DNA of 64,000 nt from Pyrus communis (taxonomy: Eukaryota; Streptophyta; Magnoliopsida; Rosales; Rosaceae), in NCBI RefSeq assembly GCF_963583255.1, contig NC_084810.1:4681751-4745750 (forward strand). The letters run 5' to 3'. Under the pieces are notes generated by a model that was not told where the DNA came from, did not search any database, and saw only the letters and a list, made by a program, of their open reading frames with translations. A program made the position numbers and the translations under genes. Shown piece by piece: positions 35,767 to 56,780 of the stretch. Within the stretch, counting starts at the first letter, position 1. Each line of letters starts with the position of its first letter.

Positions 35767-36845
35767 ATGACTTCGTGAAAGCTCATTGAAGATGTTACGT
35801 TGTGTGAATGTTGGGTGCACACTACTCATGACCCGATTATGGGTAATGAGATGGATAAGTGAGAAATGTGGAGTAAATTACAAAAGTGTTTTGTGATGTA
35901 CATGAAAAAGATGCTAGAAGTAGTTCAAGTCTTCAAGGTCATCGGAAAAAACTCAACGCATCCTTTACTTGTTGGAAAAACGTCATCTCTCATGCTTTTG
36001 GTAATCTGCGTAGTGGGACAAGTTTAGCGGATCAGGTGACAATATTTTTATTTATTTATATGCATTCCACCCGCATCAATATTTTAATTTATTTATGTGT
36101 GTTACACCCACATTTTTTAATACTATCTTATCCCACATATATAGACACTACAAGCACAAGCATTCTACAATGCAAAGAACCATAACAAATCATTCGACAA
36201 ATGGGAATGTTGGCAAATTGTCAAAGATTGCCTCAGATACAAAATTGTGGCAACTGGTCCTGAAGTTGTCATGCACGGTATGGGTCTACATAGTTCACCA
36301 GAAGCAAACACGACCGAACAAGAAACCGACACATTTTGTGAGATGGAAGGGATGCCTGAAGAAGTGCCAGAGACCCAACCGACTCGTCAGTCCCTCAGGC
36401 CTCAAGGTAAAAAGGCATCAAAGAAAAAAGGTAATTCTTCCAAAAATGACTACACTAAATATAGGGAGGAACTTGCTCGCCAAGGTGAACTGAGGATGGC
36501 ACAGGAAAAGTCAAGAGATGAGGAAAAAGTTGCTGCTATGGCAACAATATTAGTAGCTACTGAGAGACGTGATGCAGCGGCTGAAAGACAAAGAGAAAAA
36601 GCTAATTGAGAGAACGAGATGATTAGAGAAGCACTTAATCGAGAAAATGAGATGTTTAGAGAAGAAATGATGGCTCAAGATGATTGTGACACTATGAACA
36701 AGCCTCTAGTAGGACTATCTCCAAATTCAAAATATTTGTGGACATCGGAAAAAAAAGAGGTTGTGTGAAGGAGGCGTGCAAGAGATGCGGAAACAAGTCG
36801 AGGGGGTTCTAGCTACACAAATCCTTCCTACAACAAAGATCCTAG
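35767..36845 (+). pseudogene. Harbinger ORF1-like (Myb/SANT, NAM-associated) decayed gene
   Basis: From the ATG at 35767 a stop follows after three codons, but the frame continues as VTLCECWVHTTHDPIMGNE, the trihelix/SANT-like start of plant Harbinger ORF1 proteins (often annotated 'glutathione S-transferase T3-like'). After a gap and frame change, 36200-36606 reads KDCLRYKIVATGPEVV, RQSLRPQGKKASKKKGN and a basic, charged coiled-coil-like segment. A stop follows, then SPNSKYLW near the end. In active elements ORF1 helps bring the transposase to the DNA. Several stops make this copy non-functional. Confidence 0.72.
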
Positions 36846-36879
36846 CACCACATATCCTAGCTCTGGAGATTTTGTATAA

Positions 36880-37290
36880 TTTTGTATTTATTTGTAGTAC
36901 TTTATTTAATTTCTTATGTAATTTCGTCTTTATTTTTAGTACTTTATTTTTATTAATAGATGTAATTTCTTATTTATTATTAGTACTTTATGTAATTTCA
37001 TCTTTATTTTTAGAACTTTATGCAATTTCAAATTTATTTTTTGTACTTTATTTAATCACATCAAATAATATTACATAAGCTCACCAAATAAGATTACATA
37101 AACTCATCAAATAAGATTACATAAACTCACCAAATAAACTCACCAAAAAACACACTAAATAAGATTACTTAAACTCACCAAATAAACTTAAAAATAAAAA
37201 ACACCAATTAAATTTACATAACCTCACCAAATAAACTTAAAAAAAAAAAAAACACAATAAATAAAATTACATAAACTTAAAATAGTACAT
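36880..37290 (+). repeat. Low-complexity tandem repeats inside the Harbinger element
   Basis: Two arrays lie here. At 36890-37060 there are irregular repeats of 'tagtactttatgtaatttc'. At 37063-37270 a unit close to 'ctcaccaaataagattaca' of about 23-25 bp repeats about eight times with variation. They sit between the ORF1 remnant and the right terminus. Confidence 0.6.
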
Positions 37291-37592
37291 TTGGATAATG
37301 ACACGTAGCGTGACGAGATTGGTTAAAAATCCTATTCGAAATTAAAACAATTTTATTTATTTATTATTTTATAAAAAAAATTAATAATATTTAAAATGGG
37401 CTGGGTGCCAGCGCATTTTGTAGGGGTGGAGATCATTTGTGCTATCGCATTTTTAGACTAGGTGCCAGTGTATTTTTTTAGGGGTGGAGATGCTTTGGTC
37501 TATTACTGTTCATTGAAGTATATTACTGTTCACTGAAATGGATAAATGGGTTGGGTGCTGGCACAAAGTTCTTAGGGGTGGAACTGCTCTTA

Positions 37593-38671
37593 CATCCTGA
37601 TTGGCTGCCCCATCAACATTCAATTTCACAAAAGGAATATGAAATTCTAGGAATTTAGATTGATCAAGGGAGAGTAGTAAATCTCATTTGCTATTCTTCT
37701 TTTTCATATTTCTTATTATTCTGATTCATGAATTATCTCATTCTAAGTAGGTAAAGATACCTAAAGCGTTACAAGTGTGGACGTAATCACATTGCCAAAA
37801 GCGAAACTGCACCACCTTACATTGATCTTTGAACCTCTCTCGTATAGTTTAAATTATAATCACTTGTATAATAAAAACATACTTAACAATCAAATTTGAA
37901 ATATACTTCAATATTATTGAAAGCATTTTTTTAAGGGATTTTTAACGAAAAGCCCGCAGTACTGTTCACTTTAACGAAAAACCACATTTTTACACTAAAA
38001 AGTCAAACATAATACTGTTCACTTTACTCTTTATTTTATCCTTATCGTTAAAACTCAAAGTTTTCAAGCTATTTTCATTAGTTTTCCTTTTTTTTCAATA
38101 AAGAGATACGATTTCGGGTTGTGGACTCACATTTCTTAAAGATTTAAATTTAATAATAACATTATTAAGTTCATTAAGTTGTTCTGGTCTTGGCTATGTA
38201 AAAAGGTCGGGACTATGTTTTGGTCTTGTTCGCGAGGTTTCTCGTGTTAATTGCAAAATTGAATCCCCAAGTTGTGCATTATATTATATGAACATGTTGA
38301 AAAAACCAACTCTCGTTCATGAGATTTGAACTCTGCAACTCTTCCGTTGCAGTTGCAGCGATGTTTATAGTTTCACCAGCACAAAAACCGAACCTTCGCC
38401 AAAAGGCGGGCTAAGGCTAAACCACGACCAATAATATGATTATGAATAAATATAACCAATTTTGGTAACATTACAACGATGATAAAACAATAGCAAACCC
38501 CTAATTATACTCAATGCTGGCTACTCCCAAACAAAAATGTTACTAAAAAAATTAATCATAACAGATGAAAAATGCACAATTTCTTACACTGATATGTACA
38601 TCAAACCAGTATAATGCATAAACAGGAATCACACTACAAAAATAAATATCCAATCGCTACTCGAACCTCTT
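37593..38671. other. Intergenic, downstream of the kinase gene
   Basis: No gene. It contains a MITE (37936-38087) and, at the right, the presumed 3' UTR of the minus-strand kinase gene. Confidence 0.45.
37936..38087. mobile_element. MITE, TTTTAACGA family, copy 1
   Basis: Starts 'gggatttttaacgaaaa', contains 'gtactgttcactttaacg' and 'ctttattttatccttatcg', and ends 'ttaaaactcaaagttttc...gttttcc'. Diverged copies are at 48777-48876 and 62044-62191. TTTTAACGA near one end and TCGTTAAAA near the other form inverted repeats. Confidence 0.65.
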
Positions 38672-47779
<9,108 letters not shown>

Positions 47780-48342
47780 TTTCGTGCACAAGTTGCTTCC
47801 CCCCTTGCCCGCTTAACCAGTAAAACGAAGGTCACTAAACAACACTACAATATTACCAAATTCTTCCAACACCCGAACTTCCAATTCACAACCCCAAATT
47901 CACCCAATATCAGTTTCTATGAAGCCAAATATATATTGGCTTCGGATACAAAATCTGAAACGGCATTAGCAAACAAAAAACTAATCAGCCCATGCAAATG
48001 AATCCAAATGTACCACAATCAACAGACCAAAAAAAACATAAAGAAACAAAATTTTGATAACACAGAGAAATGGAAATGGCAAAACACAATGCAATACAAG
48101 CTCTTGGACTCAAAGCAAAGCATATGGTTTGCTGTAATTGCCCAACACTTGTTAGGTCAAGTGGGATACCCACATAGTGACAGCCCAACATAATGGAAAA
48201 TTATACGAAAAAAAACTACAATTAATGAAAGGGAAATATAAACAACCCACATCCGGCTCCCATCCGGGGTCCTTGAATTTCATCCAAATTTCAAATCTAA
48301 ACGCAATAATTCACAGAAAGATTGAGATTTGAGACTTACCCT

Positions 48343-49625
48343 TTACACAAAATGCGATTTTGATACGAAACTGTCTGCCCGAGAAGCTAATGTCTGCGTA
48401 TTGAATCCATGGGTGGATCTCTTTCGCTTCGTATCTGTATCGGGGGCTCTTTCTCCCTCCCTCTCCCACTGCACAGAAGCTTTGAGAGCTTCAAAGGAAT
48501 CGAAGAGAAAGTGTTTTGGGTGCAATTTTCTTTTATTATATTTATTAAATAATTAAGTCCTAATTTCATAGTGTTTTTTACCTTGTCTGTAAATTTTCCA
48601 TTCCAGAAAACTTTAATTTGGGTTTGATCCGGCTCTTGGAACAACCCGCCAACACAGTTCAGCAAGACTCGGCAATATACGGACCCAAATAGTACGTATA
48701 GGTGTATAATTTTGTACTTTTACCTTTGAGTTTTTTTATTATTAATTAATACATTTTTCCTTTACAGTAAAAATAGAACTTTAACGAAAAACAATATGTT
48801 TATGCTAAAAAGTCAATCCTGGTACTATTCAATTTACCCTTTATTTTGTCATTCTCGTTAAAACTCAAAGTTTTCCTTAGTAAAAACTGAGTTTTCCAAA
48901 CTTTTAAATTATATGTATTTTGTGGTTTTTCATTGGTTCAATTTTCACTTAAAATGGCCTTAAAATTTTAGAAGTAGGATTATCTCCCCTTTTTTTTCCC
49001 TCTCTTTCCCTTCCCTCCCCTCCTATTTGAACGATCATGGTCAAGCCATGTCAACATCTTATATTAATTTTATATGGAAAGAGAAAGATAAAATAAAAAA
49101 TGTGAGATGAGGGGATGGAAAGGGAGATAATCCTAATCCAAAATTTTATTAGTAGGATTATCTCTCACTGCTTTGAAAAGTGTAAACTTCACTCTCCTCA
49201 AATCCAATCCCATCAATGAAGGAATAGTCATTATTGGCACATTTACTAATCCGTAATTAAAATGGGAGATTGAATTAATGAAGAATTGAATTAAGAAGAA
49301 ATTGAATTGATGAGAAATCATAATCAGATTTCTTTGGAGGTTGTTTACTAAACTGTTTGGAATCGAGATATGAATGATATTGATTCTATATAAGCTATTT
49401 ACCAATTAAAACATGAATCCATAAAAAAAAAACCAACTGATTAGTAAACTGTCACTAGTTTAAATAAATTACATTAAATTGTTTTATCTGATAATTAATA
49501 GAATTTAATTTCATAACATCTTAACTCATAAATGATAGAAATTTGATGCTCTTTATAAACTAATTTTTTTTTTTTTTTTTTTTTGCACTTTTTTACTTTT
49601 TAAAACTTGATTTTTTTTTTTTTTT
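48343..49625. other. Kinase gene promoter side and intergenic DNA
   Basis: The 48340-48500 segment probably holds the non-coding first exon of the kinase gene. Beyond it are a MITE copy (48777-48876) and AT-rich sequence with repeated 'attgaatt' type words at 49180-49400. No gene can be supported. Confidence 0.45.
48777..48876. mobile_element. MITE, TTTTAACGA family, copy 2
   Basis: Shares 'ctttaacgaaaaacaatatg', 'gctaaaaagtcaatcctggt', 'actattcaatttaccc' and 'cgttaaaactcaaagttttc' with the copies at 37936-38087 and 62044-62191. The left terminus is missing or diverged. Confidence 0.6.
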
Positions 49626-49745
49626 TAACATATGATATTATCTACAATAAGAAGAGATATGGGCTTAGCCTAACAAGGAGTTAATAATAATATGATTCAA
49701 ATTTGTCTTTGGTGAGAATCAAATCTTACTTATAAGTGAAGAGGA
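49626..49745 (-). mobile_element. SINE-like element, minus-strand copy
   Basis: The reverse complement reads 'gatttgattctcaccaaag', then 'atcatattattattaact', 'taggctaagcccatatctc' and 'gtagataatatca', the same body as 4570-4722. It lies directly against the LTR-like segment starting at 49748. Confidence 0.55.
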
Positions 49746-49747
49746 AT

Positions 49748-50345
49748 TGTCGACATCGAAATTTCGGTGAAATAAATGTTCACCAAATCATACACATGGA
49801 TATGACTTACAAAAATCGGACGAGTCATCAAGAAGGACATGAGTCAACACTTGGCGGAAATGAATTATTTGATTTTAATTTAATTCAATCAAATATTAAT
49901 TGATGGAGTCAAATCACAAACCAACCTACAAATCGAGTCATGATTCTTTCGTCAATTAATCAAGCCCACAATTAAGGCCAAATCCATCCACAGGGTGGGC
50001 TCGGATAGCCTATAAATACGAAACTCAAAGACAAAGAAAGGGCTAGAAAATTATTCATGCCCAGACACTGAAGCTTTGAAATTCTGAAACTCTCAAGCAC
50101 TCAAACTCATACTCAGACATGAAAACCCTCTACGTTCTTCATCAAACCCGTGAAGAACCACCAAGCACTCCTATACGTGCCAGTTCCTTCATTGTCAAGA
50201 GCCAAAACATTGTGGCATCCATTCATCCAAGATCAAGTAATCGCGACCCTTAGATCAACAACACTACACACTTATTTTTTGAGAGATCGAAAGATTCAAA
50301 TTGTAAAGATTGTAACCCTACTTTTACTTTAATACAAATATTACT
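49748..50345 (+). repeat. Probable solo or truncated LTR
   Basis: It starts TGTCGACATCGAAATTTCGG, a form common at the 5' end of plant gypsy LTRs. It carries CCTATAAATACG (about 50000-50011) as a TATA box 250 bp in, followed by a transcript-leader-like CA/AC-rich segment and a T-rich tail. No partner LTR and no clear target duplication could be found, and the right end is not certain. Confidence 0.5.
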
Positions 50346-51857
50346 TTGTAAAAGTGTTTCTCTTGCTATTTACTAAGTGACTAAATTCTTTAAACCAGCC
50401 GCCAATACCATATTGCTATTTTTTAAAGGCCAAGAAGACCCATCTTTTCCTCTCCTCCCCACATCTATCTTCACCACTCCCTTATCCAATAGTTACCTCC
50501 TCAACAGCAACCACTATTACCATTCATTCCCTCCCTCCTCTCTGTTTTATTTGCTTTGCATCTAACATGTCTCTCCTGAAAACAACAAAGACTCGGAGAA
50601 ACCAAAGATGGAATTGAACTCCTACAACTTATAAGGTTTTCCTCGGTATCTATACACACATGCTACTAGTTACTATGTGTAGAGGTTGTATCAAACAACT
50701 TGAGGAATCAAGATATTGGAAAGAACAACATGCAATTTGGTTCTACTTCATGCAGCTCCATCTCCATCATGCCTTCATCCCCGCATAACCGTCCATAACT
50801 CTACAACCAACGAACAACCACCATGCATCGATACCTAGAGACGTGGTTGGGTTTAGGGAGGTGTGGCCCTATCATGAGTGGCAGATTTGGAGATTTAGAA
50901 ATTAGATTGGGTTATTACAAGGAGAAATTTTTGATTTTGGATTTCCTTTCTCACTCGGAATTCAATAGATACTTCCCCTCAAGAGTTCAATTCCTCCAAA
51001 ATCAGCAATTCAATTCCCTTTTTTGTATGACCATTCCTTCAAAGTTTGGTAAACACAAATCACCCGTAATCAAAATAATACTTTGACTTTTGATTCCAAT
51101 TGCAGGCATGTAAACACGCCCTAAACGAATTAAGTTTTAAATCATTATTCCCAATAATAGTTAATATTATAAGAAAATAAAAACAAAATTATGCAATAAA
51201 TTTTTACATAAAAACGTGAAATCAAGGGGGAAAAAAACAATTAAAAAAAATTAAATATAGGGTCTATTAGACGGGTTGGTAAATGATCCAATAACCACCA
51301 TTCTTTTTGTTTATGGAGTAGTTCAAAACTACTATGATGGCTTCGTTACTTTATATATTTATTTCCTCTCATCATATTGCAGCAAAGACATTGGGCATAT
51401 TGGCAAGTCTGTTCAATCTTAATGTATGTCCACCTCAACGTCTATATAAGGGATTACGTTTGGGAAATGCTGAAACTTTCCTTTTTGTCATTTCCAGTAG
51501 TATTAAGATACAAGAGCGAAACAATCAACCTATTGATATTGGGAGAATTTTTTATCTTAGGGTAACTTTTATCCATCTAGGGATGGCCTTTCCACTCGAT
51601 ACCCTTGGATCACTAAGGCCGACTTTTGTCCCTAAATGGGTGGGTCTTGTATTCAAGCTCCCTTCTACCTTTGCACTCGAGGCCCAACTTCAGAATATTT
51701 CCCAAAACCCTTCCTCCCAAGTTTCCAACCATGAAAGGATAACGAGAATCTAAAAATTCTGTTAGTCAGACCATTCCCATATTGCACACAATCAAGTTCA
51801 CAACAATATTACTTAGTATGGAAACTTCTGAAAACTATTTCAACAGATAGAAATATG
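50346..51857. other. Intergenic, no recognised gene
   Basis: A 139-codon open frame at 51334-51753 (+) begins with an ATG, but I recognise no domain in it, and its codon and residue use is not gene-like. The rest is AT-rich, with CT-rich patches at 50440-50560. Confidence 0.4.
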
Positions 51858-51862
51858 TTATG
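51858..51862. repeat. Target-site duplication TTATG, left
   Basis: TTATG directly precedes the left LTR and is repeated exactly at 60576-60580. Confidence 0.88.
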
Positions 51863-52436
51863 TGTGGATGCAAATTTCCATCTTCTTCTTCTTGGAGGAA
51901 AATGCATATGCAAAACAATTAACACCTAGGGTCAAGCCCAAAAGCCTCACGCTCCCACGATGAATTGGTGGGGGGGGCTTTGGCCAAAGAACCTCCGATG
52001 CCAAAGTTAGAATTTAAGGGAAAAGTGTTTAGATAAATTTAGAGAATTTTAGAAGAGAATTGGACTTAGATTTTTTGGAGAAGTAAGGGCTATTTGTAGG
52101 GGACTAGCCACTTATGGTGGTTTTTGGCTCTAATTGTAAGATATTATGTCAAATAATATCTTGCAATTAATTAGGAAATTAATCAATTAATTTAGGAAAT
52201 TAATCCCAATTTAAAAAGGATAATTGGGAGTTACCTTGTGGGTGATGATTTGATGAGGAATGATGAGAGGGTTTAAAAGAATACCATTTTGATCACTTTT
52301 AACCTTGATTGAGCCATTATTGCCCATTGCTTACGCATGAGAGTCTAGATGTGCTTCAAGGGTAATTTTGTCTTTTTCTTTGCCCAAAAGTCTACGTGTC
52401 GCCTCCATATTTTTCTTGATTATTTTTTGCTCCACA
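51863..52436 (-). repeat. 3' LTR of the gypsy element
   Basis: 574 bp, pairs with 60008-60575. Differences include substitutions and indels: the 5' LTR has extra sequence around 'gtggccgaccccatttgg' and the 3' LTR a longer 'aattaatcaattaattta' region. This divergence suggests an older insertion than the copia element. Confidence 0.9.
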
Positions 52437-52452
52437 AATGCCCCCACATATG
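52437..52452 (-). other. Polypurine-tract region of the gypsy element
   Basis: On the minus strand ATATGTGGGGGCATT directly precedes the 3' LTR, the expected place for the plus-strand primer. Confidence 0.65.
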
Positions 52453-54599
52453 TTAGGCTACTCACAGGAAAGGGCAGCAAGTGTAGAGATCTTCTTGCTT
52501 TAGGAAACAGATGATTGTTTCCTATTTTGATGTAGATTCTCTCTTTAATTGGACATTAGATCATTCTAAAAAAGGGAAATAAATTACTTCTAAAGTTGAT
52601 TTAAGTCTACCTTAAGTAGATTATTAAATAAACTTCAGATAACAATTTATTCTACCCTACAAGAGAAAGAAAGCTAGAGGATATTTGTCCCCTTCCCCTA
52701 GCAATCTTCTACACTTGCCCATGCAAATGACCGTCGTTCGTTGCCTTCTTCATCTTCATACCGCACCAATGTAAGAAAAAATTAATTTTCCTTGTCTTCG
52801 TAATTTTTGGGAGCCTCGAGGTTTGAGGCTTCGCTTTGAAAGGTAAGAAAGTTAGGTTGGAGGCTTCGCTTAATCATAGTCAAGCCGATTTCTACAAGTT
52901 AGGTTATGTAAACCATTGCTTTGGGAGGCCTTGAGTTTATTTGTAAAGACTTCGAGACCTTCTCCATTTCTTCAGAAGACTTGCTCGCCTTTACTTTCCA
53001 GGCTTCCATTAATGAAGTAGTTAAAGAAGCTGATGCCCAGGCTGGAGCAGTTAGGGATGAAACGCCGGATGGTACCGCTGCTGAGAATGTCGCGCCTGCT
53101 CAAGGTGCGACAATCAAGTAGTTGTAGAGTGTCTAAGCTGCTGAAGAGTAATCTTCTAGGTAGTCTTTAGGATTTTCTTCGTTTTCCTTGTTGCTTTTTG
53201 CTTTGCTTAAACTCCTTCAGTCTTTACCAGTTGTTTATCAATTTTGCTAGAATATTTAATAAACTTGTTTCCTTCGTTTTTCTTTATCTTCGCTTATTTT
53301 GCTCTCACCTAACCTTAGACTTTATAGACCAGTAACAAGCGCGCTATTTTTCAATAACCAGACAGGCTCGCGTAGGCAATACAGCCGTAGGTGTTGGTGT
53401 TGAACTTTGCAAAGTTGTTAGCCATAGGGTCGGCAACCGGATGCCTTACTTACAGAAGCAGGCAAGTCTGCGTGACCACTAGGTTGTTAACCTTGGAATT
53501 CTCCAATTTCGTAGGTTGCGTAGCAAGTATCACAACACTTTAGGACTTGGTGTAGGTCATTCCGCACTTTGGCAAAAATGAAGCTCATCGACTGCATAAC
53601 ATGTCGACAATGGACGAAGCTTTGTATGTGTGCGCTAACTTGTTTAACCTTTCTCAGAAATGTGCAGTTGTATAAGTTTAACGCAGTTTACTGCTTGAAG
53701 GGCAAGTCGTAGGTAGTCTTCTGGAAACCGTAGGCTACCTTAGTGCACTCAGTAGCAGCTTGAGGGTTCTAGGGCAGCCATCAATAAGGCGTACTGCGTA
53801 ATATGCCCATTCCGTCTCTGGGGCCCAGTCGCCTGCAAGTAGGCCAAGAGATCCAAAATCCTTCAATTAGCTAAACCTTAAAAAAGACCATTGTGGCTAC
53901 TTCTAAGAATCCTGGCGCAAGCCATCGTGCACCTAATTACACCAGGGCAGCTTGACTCATCCACGTTTAGATATTCGGAGTGTAAAGTTTATTCTCCCGT
54001 ATTTGAGAGTAATCACATGTGGATGTTAGGGAATTGTTTACCCTCTCGCACTGGAGAACAGACCCAATTGGGTGTCGAGGAATTGGTTTACCCTCTCGCA
54101 CTAGAGAGTATGATTGGTCCCCAAGGGGGTGCAATTCCTGCAATAAGTCCCTAAGAATGGCGCGGTCTTCTTTTGAAGTGCAGAAGTGATCAGTTATTGT
54201 AAACATGCAGCTGAGCTAAATTATAGATTGCTTCTGAATTCCTCATTGAAAAACGAGTGAAAGGGGTGAAAACTTAGTTGTAAAGTAGGAACTGCATAAC
54301 AACTGAATAGTCTTCATCTTGCGAGGTGGTTGCCGAGCTGCTTGAGTCTTCAAGCTTTGATGTAGCAGGAGGTCACGTATTGTACTTCTTTAGATTGTAG
54401 GCGTTCCACTACTTTTCAATCTCTTTGTCATTCAGGGTGGCGAGGGTGTAACTACCCTTGTCACACACTCTACTGATCTTGTACAAACCTTCTCAGATGT
54501 GATCCATCTTTTTAGAGCCTTCTTAGCATGCAGTGATAAAGACCTTTCTTAGTATTAGATCATGAGGCTGGAACTACCGGATCTTGGCCTTTTTGTTAT

Positions 54600-55562
54600 A
54601 ACTGGAGATGAGCTGCTACTGGTAAGTTGTGATGTTGGTGATGACTTTCTCGCGTTTGTCCTCTGCCAAATCTAAATTTGTGACCATCTCCTTTCTGTTC
54701 TGTTTGATGCTTGGTAATAGAGTGTTGATACTTAGCACGATGACATTGGGAGGAATGATTATTTCTGAATCAAATGCCAAAGAAAAATGAGTATCACTGG
54801 TTACTCATCGTTTGGTTGTGCGATACGTCCATAGACATCTGGGAAGTTCGTCTAGCCATTTTCCCTTTTGTCGAAGAGGGATTTCTTGAGGCAGTCGAGA
54901 ATTGTCTTGTTGGATGCTTCAGCTTGCCCATTGCCTTGGGGATACCTCGACGTAGACATGTGTTGCTTGATGCCATATTTCTAGAAGAACTTCACCAAAT
55001 CTTTGCCTACGAATGATGGCCTGTTGTTTGTGACGATGGATTGAGGGATGCTAAATCGAAAAATGATGTTTCTCCATATGAAGCACTCTATGTCCGTCTG
55101 AGTTGTGGTTGTCATGGGCTCTATTTCCACTTACTTGGTGAAGTAGTCAGTTGCCACAATCATCATGTTTCTGCCCTTAGTAGCGGGCTGTTTTGGCCTT
55201 ACCAAGTCGATTGCCTACTACATTAACGGCCAATGACTCGTCTGCATGTGTAGTTCGCTGGCAGACATTGCCAGTACCAGCTTGTAGCGTTGGCAGCGGT
55301 CGCACTTTTGTACTAATTTCTTAGCGTCTTGATGCGTAGTAGGCTAGTAGTAGCCTGTGTTTAGAGCTTTCTGTGCCAAGGATCGACCTCTAGAGTGATT
55401 TCCACAAACGCCTTCATGGATTGAGCTTAGAACCTTTAGGTGGTCAGGAGGCATTAGGCAGCAGAGATGTAGTTCGGTGTAGGATCTTCGGACGAGAATG
55501 TCGTTCCACATGTAGTAGCGTGCTGCCTTTATTTGGAGCTTTCTAGACTCCAATCTTTCCAT
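54600..55562 (-). pseudogene. Gypsy integrase (decayed)
   Basis: The N-terminal zinc-binding part is at 55562-55300: HEGVCGNHSRGRSLAQKAL and, after a stop, a CDRCQ-like segment. The core follows in several frames: MMIVATDYFTK (first Asp), IVTNNRPSFVGKD, where the second catalytic Asp of the usual IVTDNG is replaced by Asn, and [16 protein letters not shown] (Glu kept). Stops occur within the core, so it is inactive. Confidence 0.88.
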
Positions 55563-55625
55563 GAGAAGTGTGCTTTTAACCAGGTAATCTATAATAAAAC
55601 TTTGCCAGTTTGAAGTTGTACTAAC

Positions 55626-56780
55626 CTATGACACATTAGCTGTTGGTTCCACCTCTATGCTCGGCTTATCTAGATACTCCACTGGAATACAGTGTATGAA
55701 TTGGTGGTCGAGTGCTGAGCCTAGGTCGGTTAATGCGTCCGAGCAGGCGTTGTCTGCCCACGAAACTTGAGTGAAGGTGTAAGTCTGAAACGCCTCAAGT
55801 TGCTTGTGTACCTTCTCTAGGTATTGCGCCATCTTCAGATGTTTTGCTGTGTACTCCCCAATAATTTGGCTGGTGATTAGCTGGGAATCAAAATGAATTG
55901 CAAGCTTTTTCACCGCCAAGTCTTTTGTCCATCGGAGGCCTACTTGTAGGGCCTCGTATTCTACTTCGTTGTTTGATGCTTTGAAGTATGGTGTGATCGC
56001 CTACTTGAGCATTGAACCGTCTAGGGTAACAAGGACCACGTCTGCTCTCGAACCCTTGTAGTTAGATACGCCGACGACGTGCAAATGTCAGAAGTCTCCA
56101 TCGGGTGAAGCAAGCATGGCTATGGCGTGCTTGGTTGCCTCCAAAGCGTTGTTGAGTTACTCTGTTGTGTCGCCTACGCTAGGATTGAAGGTGTTGTAGG
56201 GAGTCGTGGAGTTGGGGCCATGTTACACGCAGCAGGAGATGCTCAACTGCCGATATTGGGCCACTCTAGAGCTGATTTATGGAGCAAGGAACGGTTAGGG
56301 CCGTGTGACATGCAGCTGGAGGTAGTGCTCAATTGCCAGTACATGTTACTCCTATGTATAATCTTTTAGGGCGACGATGACAAAACTTGCTTCCGAGTAT
56401 GTCCTTCTAGTGTTTATCTGCCCTTGGCACCCCTTTTTGGCTGAGTTGTTGCATTCATTAGAAAACTTTGCATCCGTCAGTGTCTGCACCTTTATCGTTG
56501 CACGTTGGATTGGGCGGAATAGTGCTTCATGAGGATGACTGCGTGCGTCTGAAGTTATAACTCGAGCTTTCGGGTTGTAACAACTATCGCCAAAGTTAGC
56601 TTTTGAATTTCTAGTAGTTGGTTTTTACATCAATGAGAGCTTTTGAACTTTGGAATACAAGTAGTTAGGTCCCCAATTCTTCACGTATGAGGGTAAAGCT
56701 TAGTGCTGCTTCAGATACCGTCAATCATGTAAATAAGTCTTCCACTGCTTCCGGTGTGGATAGTAGAGAGATGATGTCAG
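55626..56780 (-). pseudogene. Gypsy RT end and RNase H (decayed)
   Basis: From about 56780 leftward the minus strand reads FKDLKKYLTS and a degenerate RT thumb/connection region with stops. Then comes RNase H: LVTLDGSMLK, FKASNNEVEYEALQVGLRW and, in the frame 55919-55626, AVKKLAIHFDSQLITSQIIG and VSWADNACSDALTDLGSAL. The acidic RNase H residues are largely kept, but the frame is broken. The RT palm with its YxDD box is absent. Confidence 0.83.

Larger units (their letters stand above)
35083..37589 (+). mobile_element. PIF/Harbinger-type DNA transposon carrying only an ORF1-like gene
   Basis: The element is 2507 bp. Both ends read GAGCAGTTCCACC inward (13-bp perfect terminal inverted repeats). 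TTA flanks both ends (35080-35082, 37590-37592), the PIF/Harbinger target duplication. The subterminal motif AGGGGTGGA recurs near the right end (about 37420, 37480 and 37575). The only coding remnant is ORF1-like; no DDE transposase is present, so it is non-autonomous. Confidence 0.85.

Noticed and set aside
51334..51753. A 139-aa plus-strand gene
   Set aside because: No recognisable domain, no promoter or splice signals, and it sits between retrotransposon pieces. A chance open frame is more likely.
52921..53121. An independent plus-strand gene
   Set aside because: It lies inside the gypsy element, starts without ATG directly after a stop, and has no context of its own. Kept only as a possible antisense frame in the findings.
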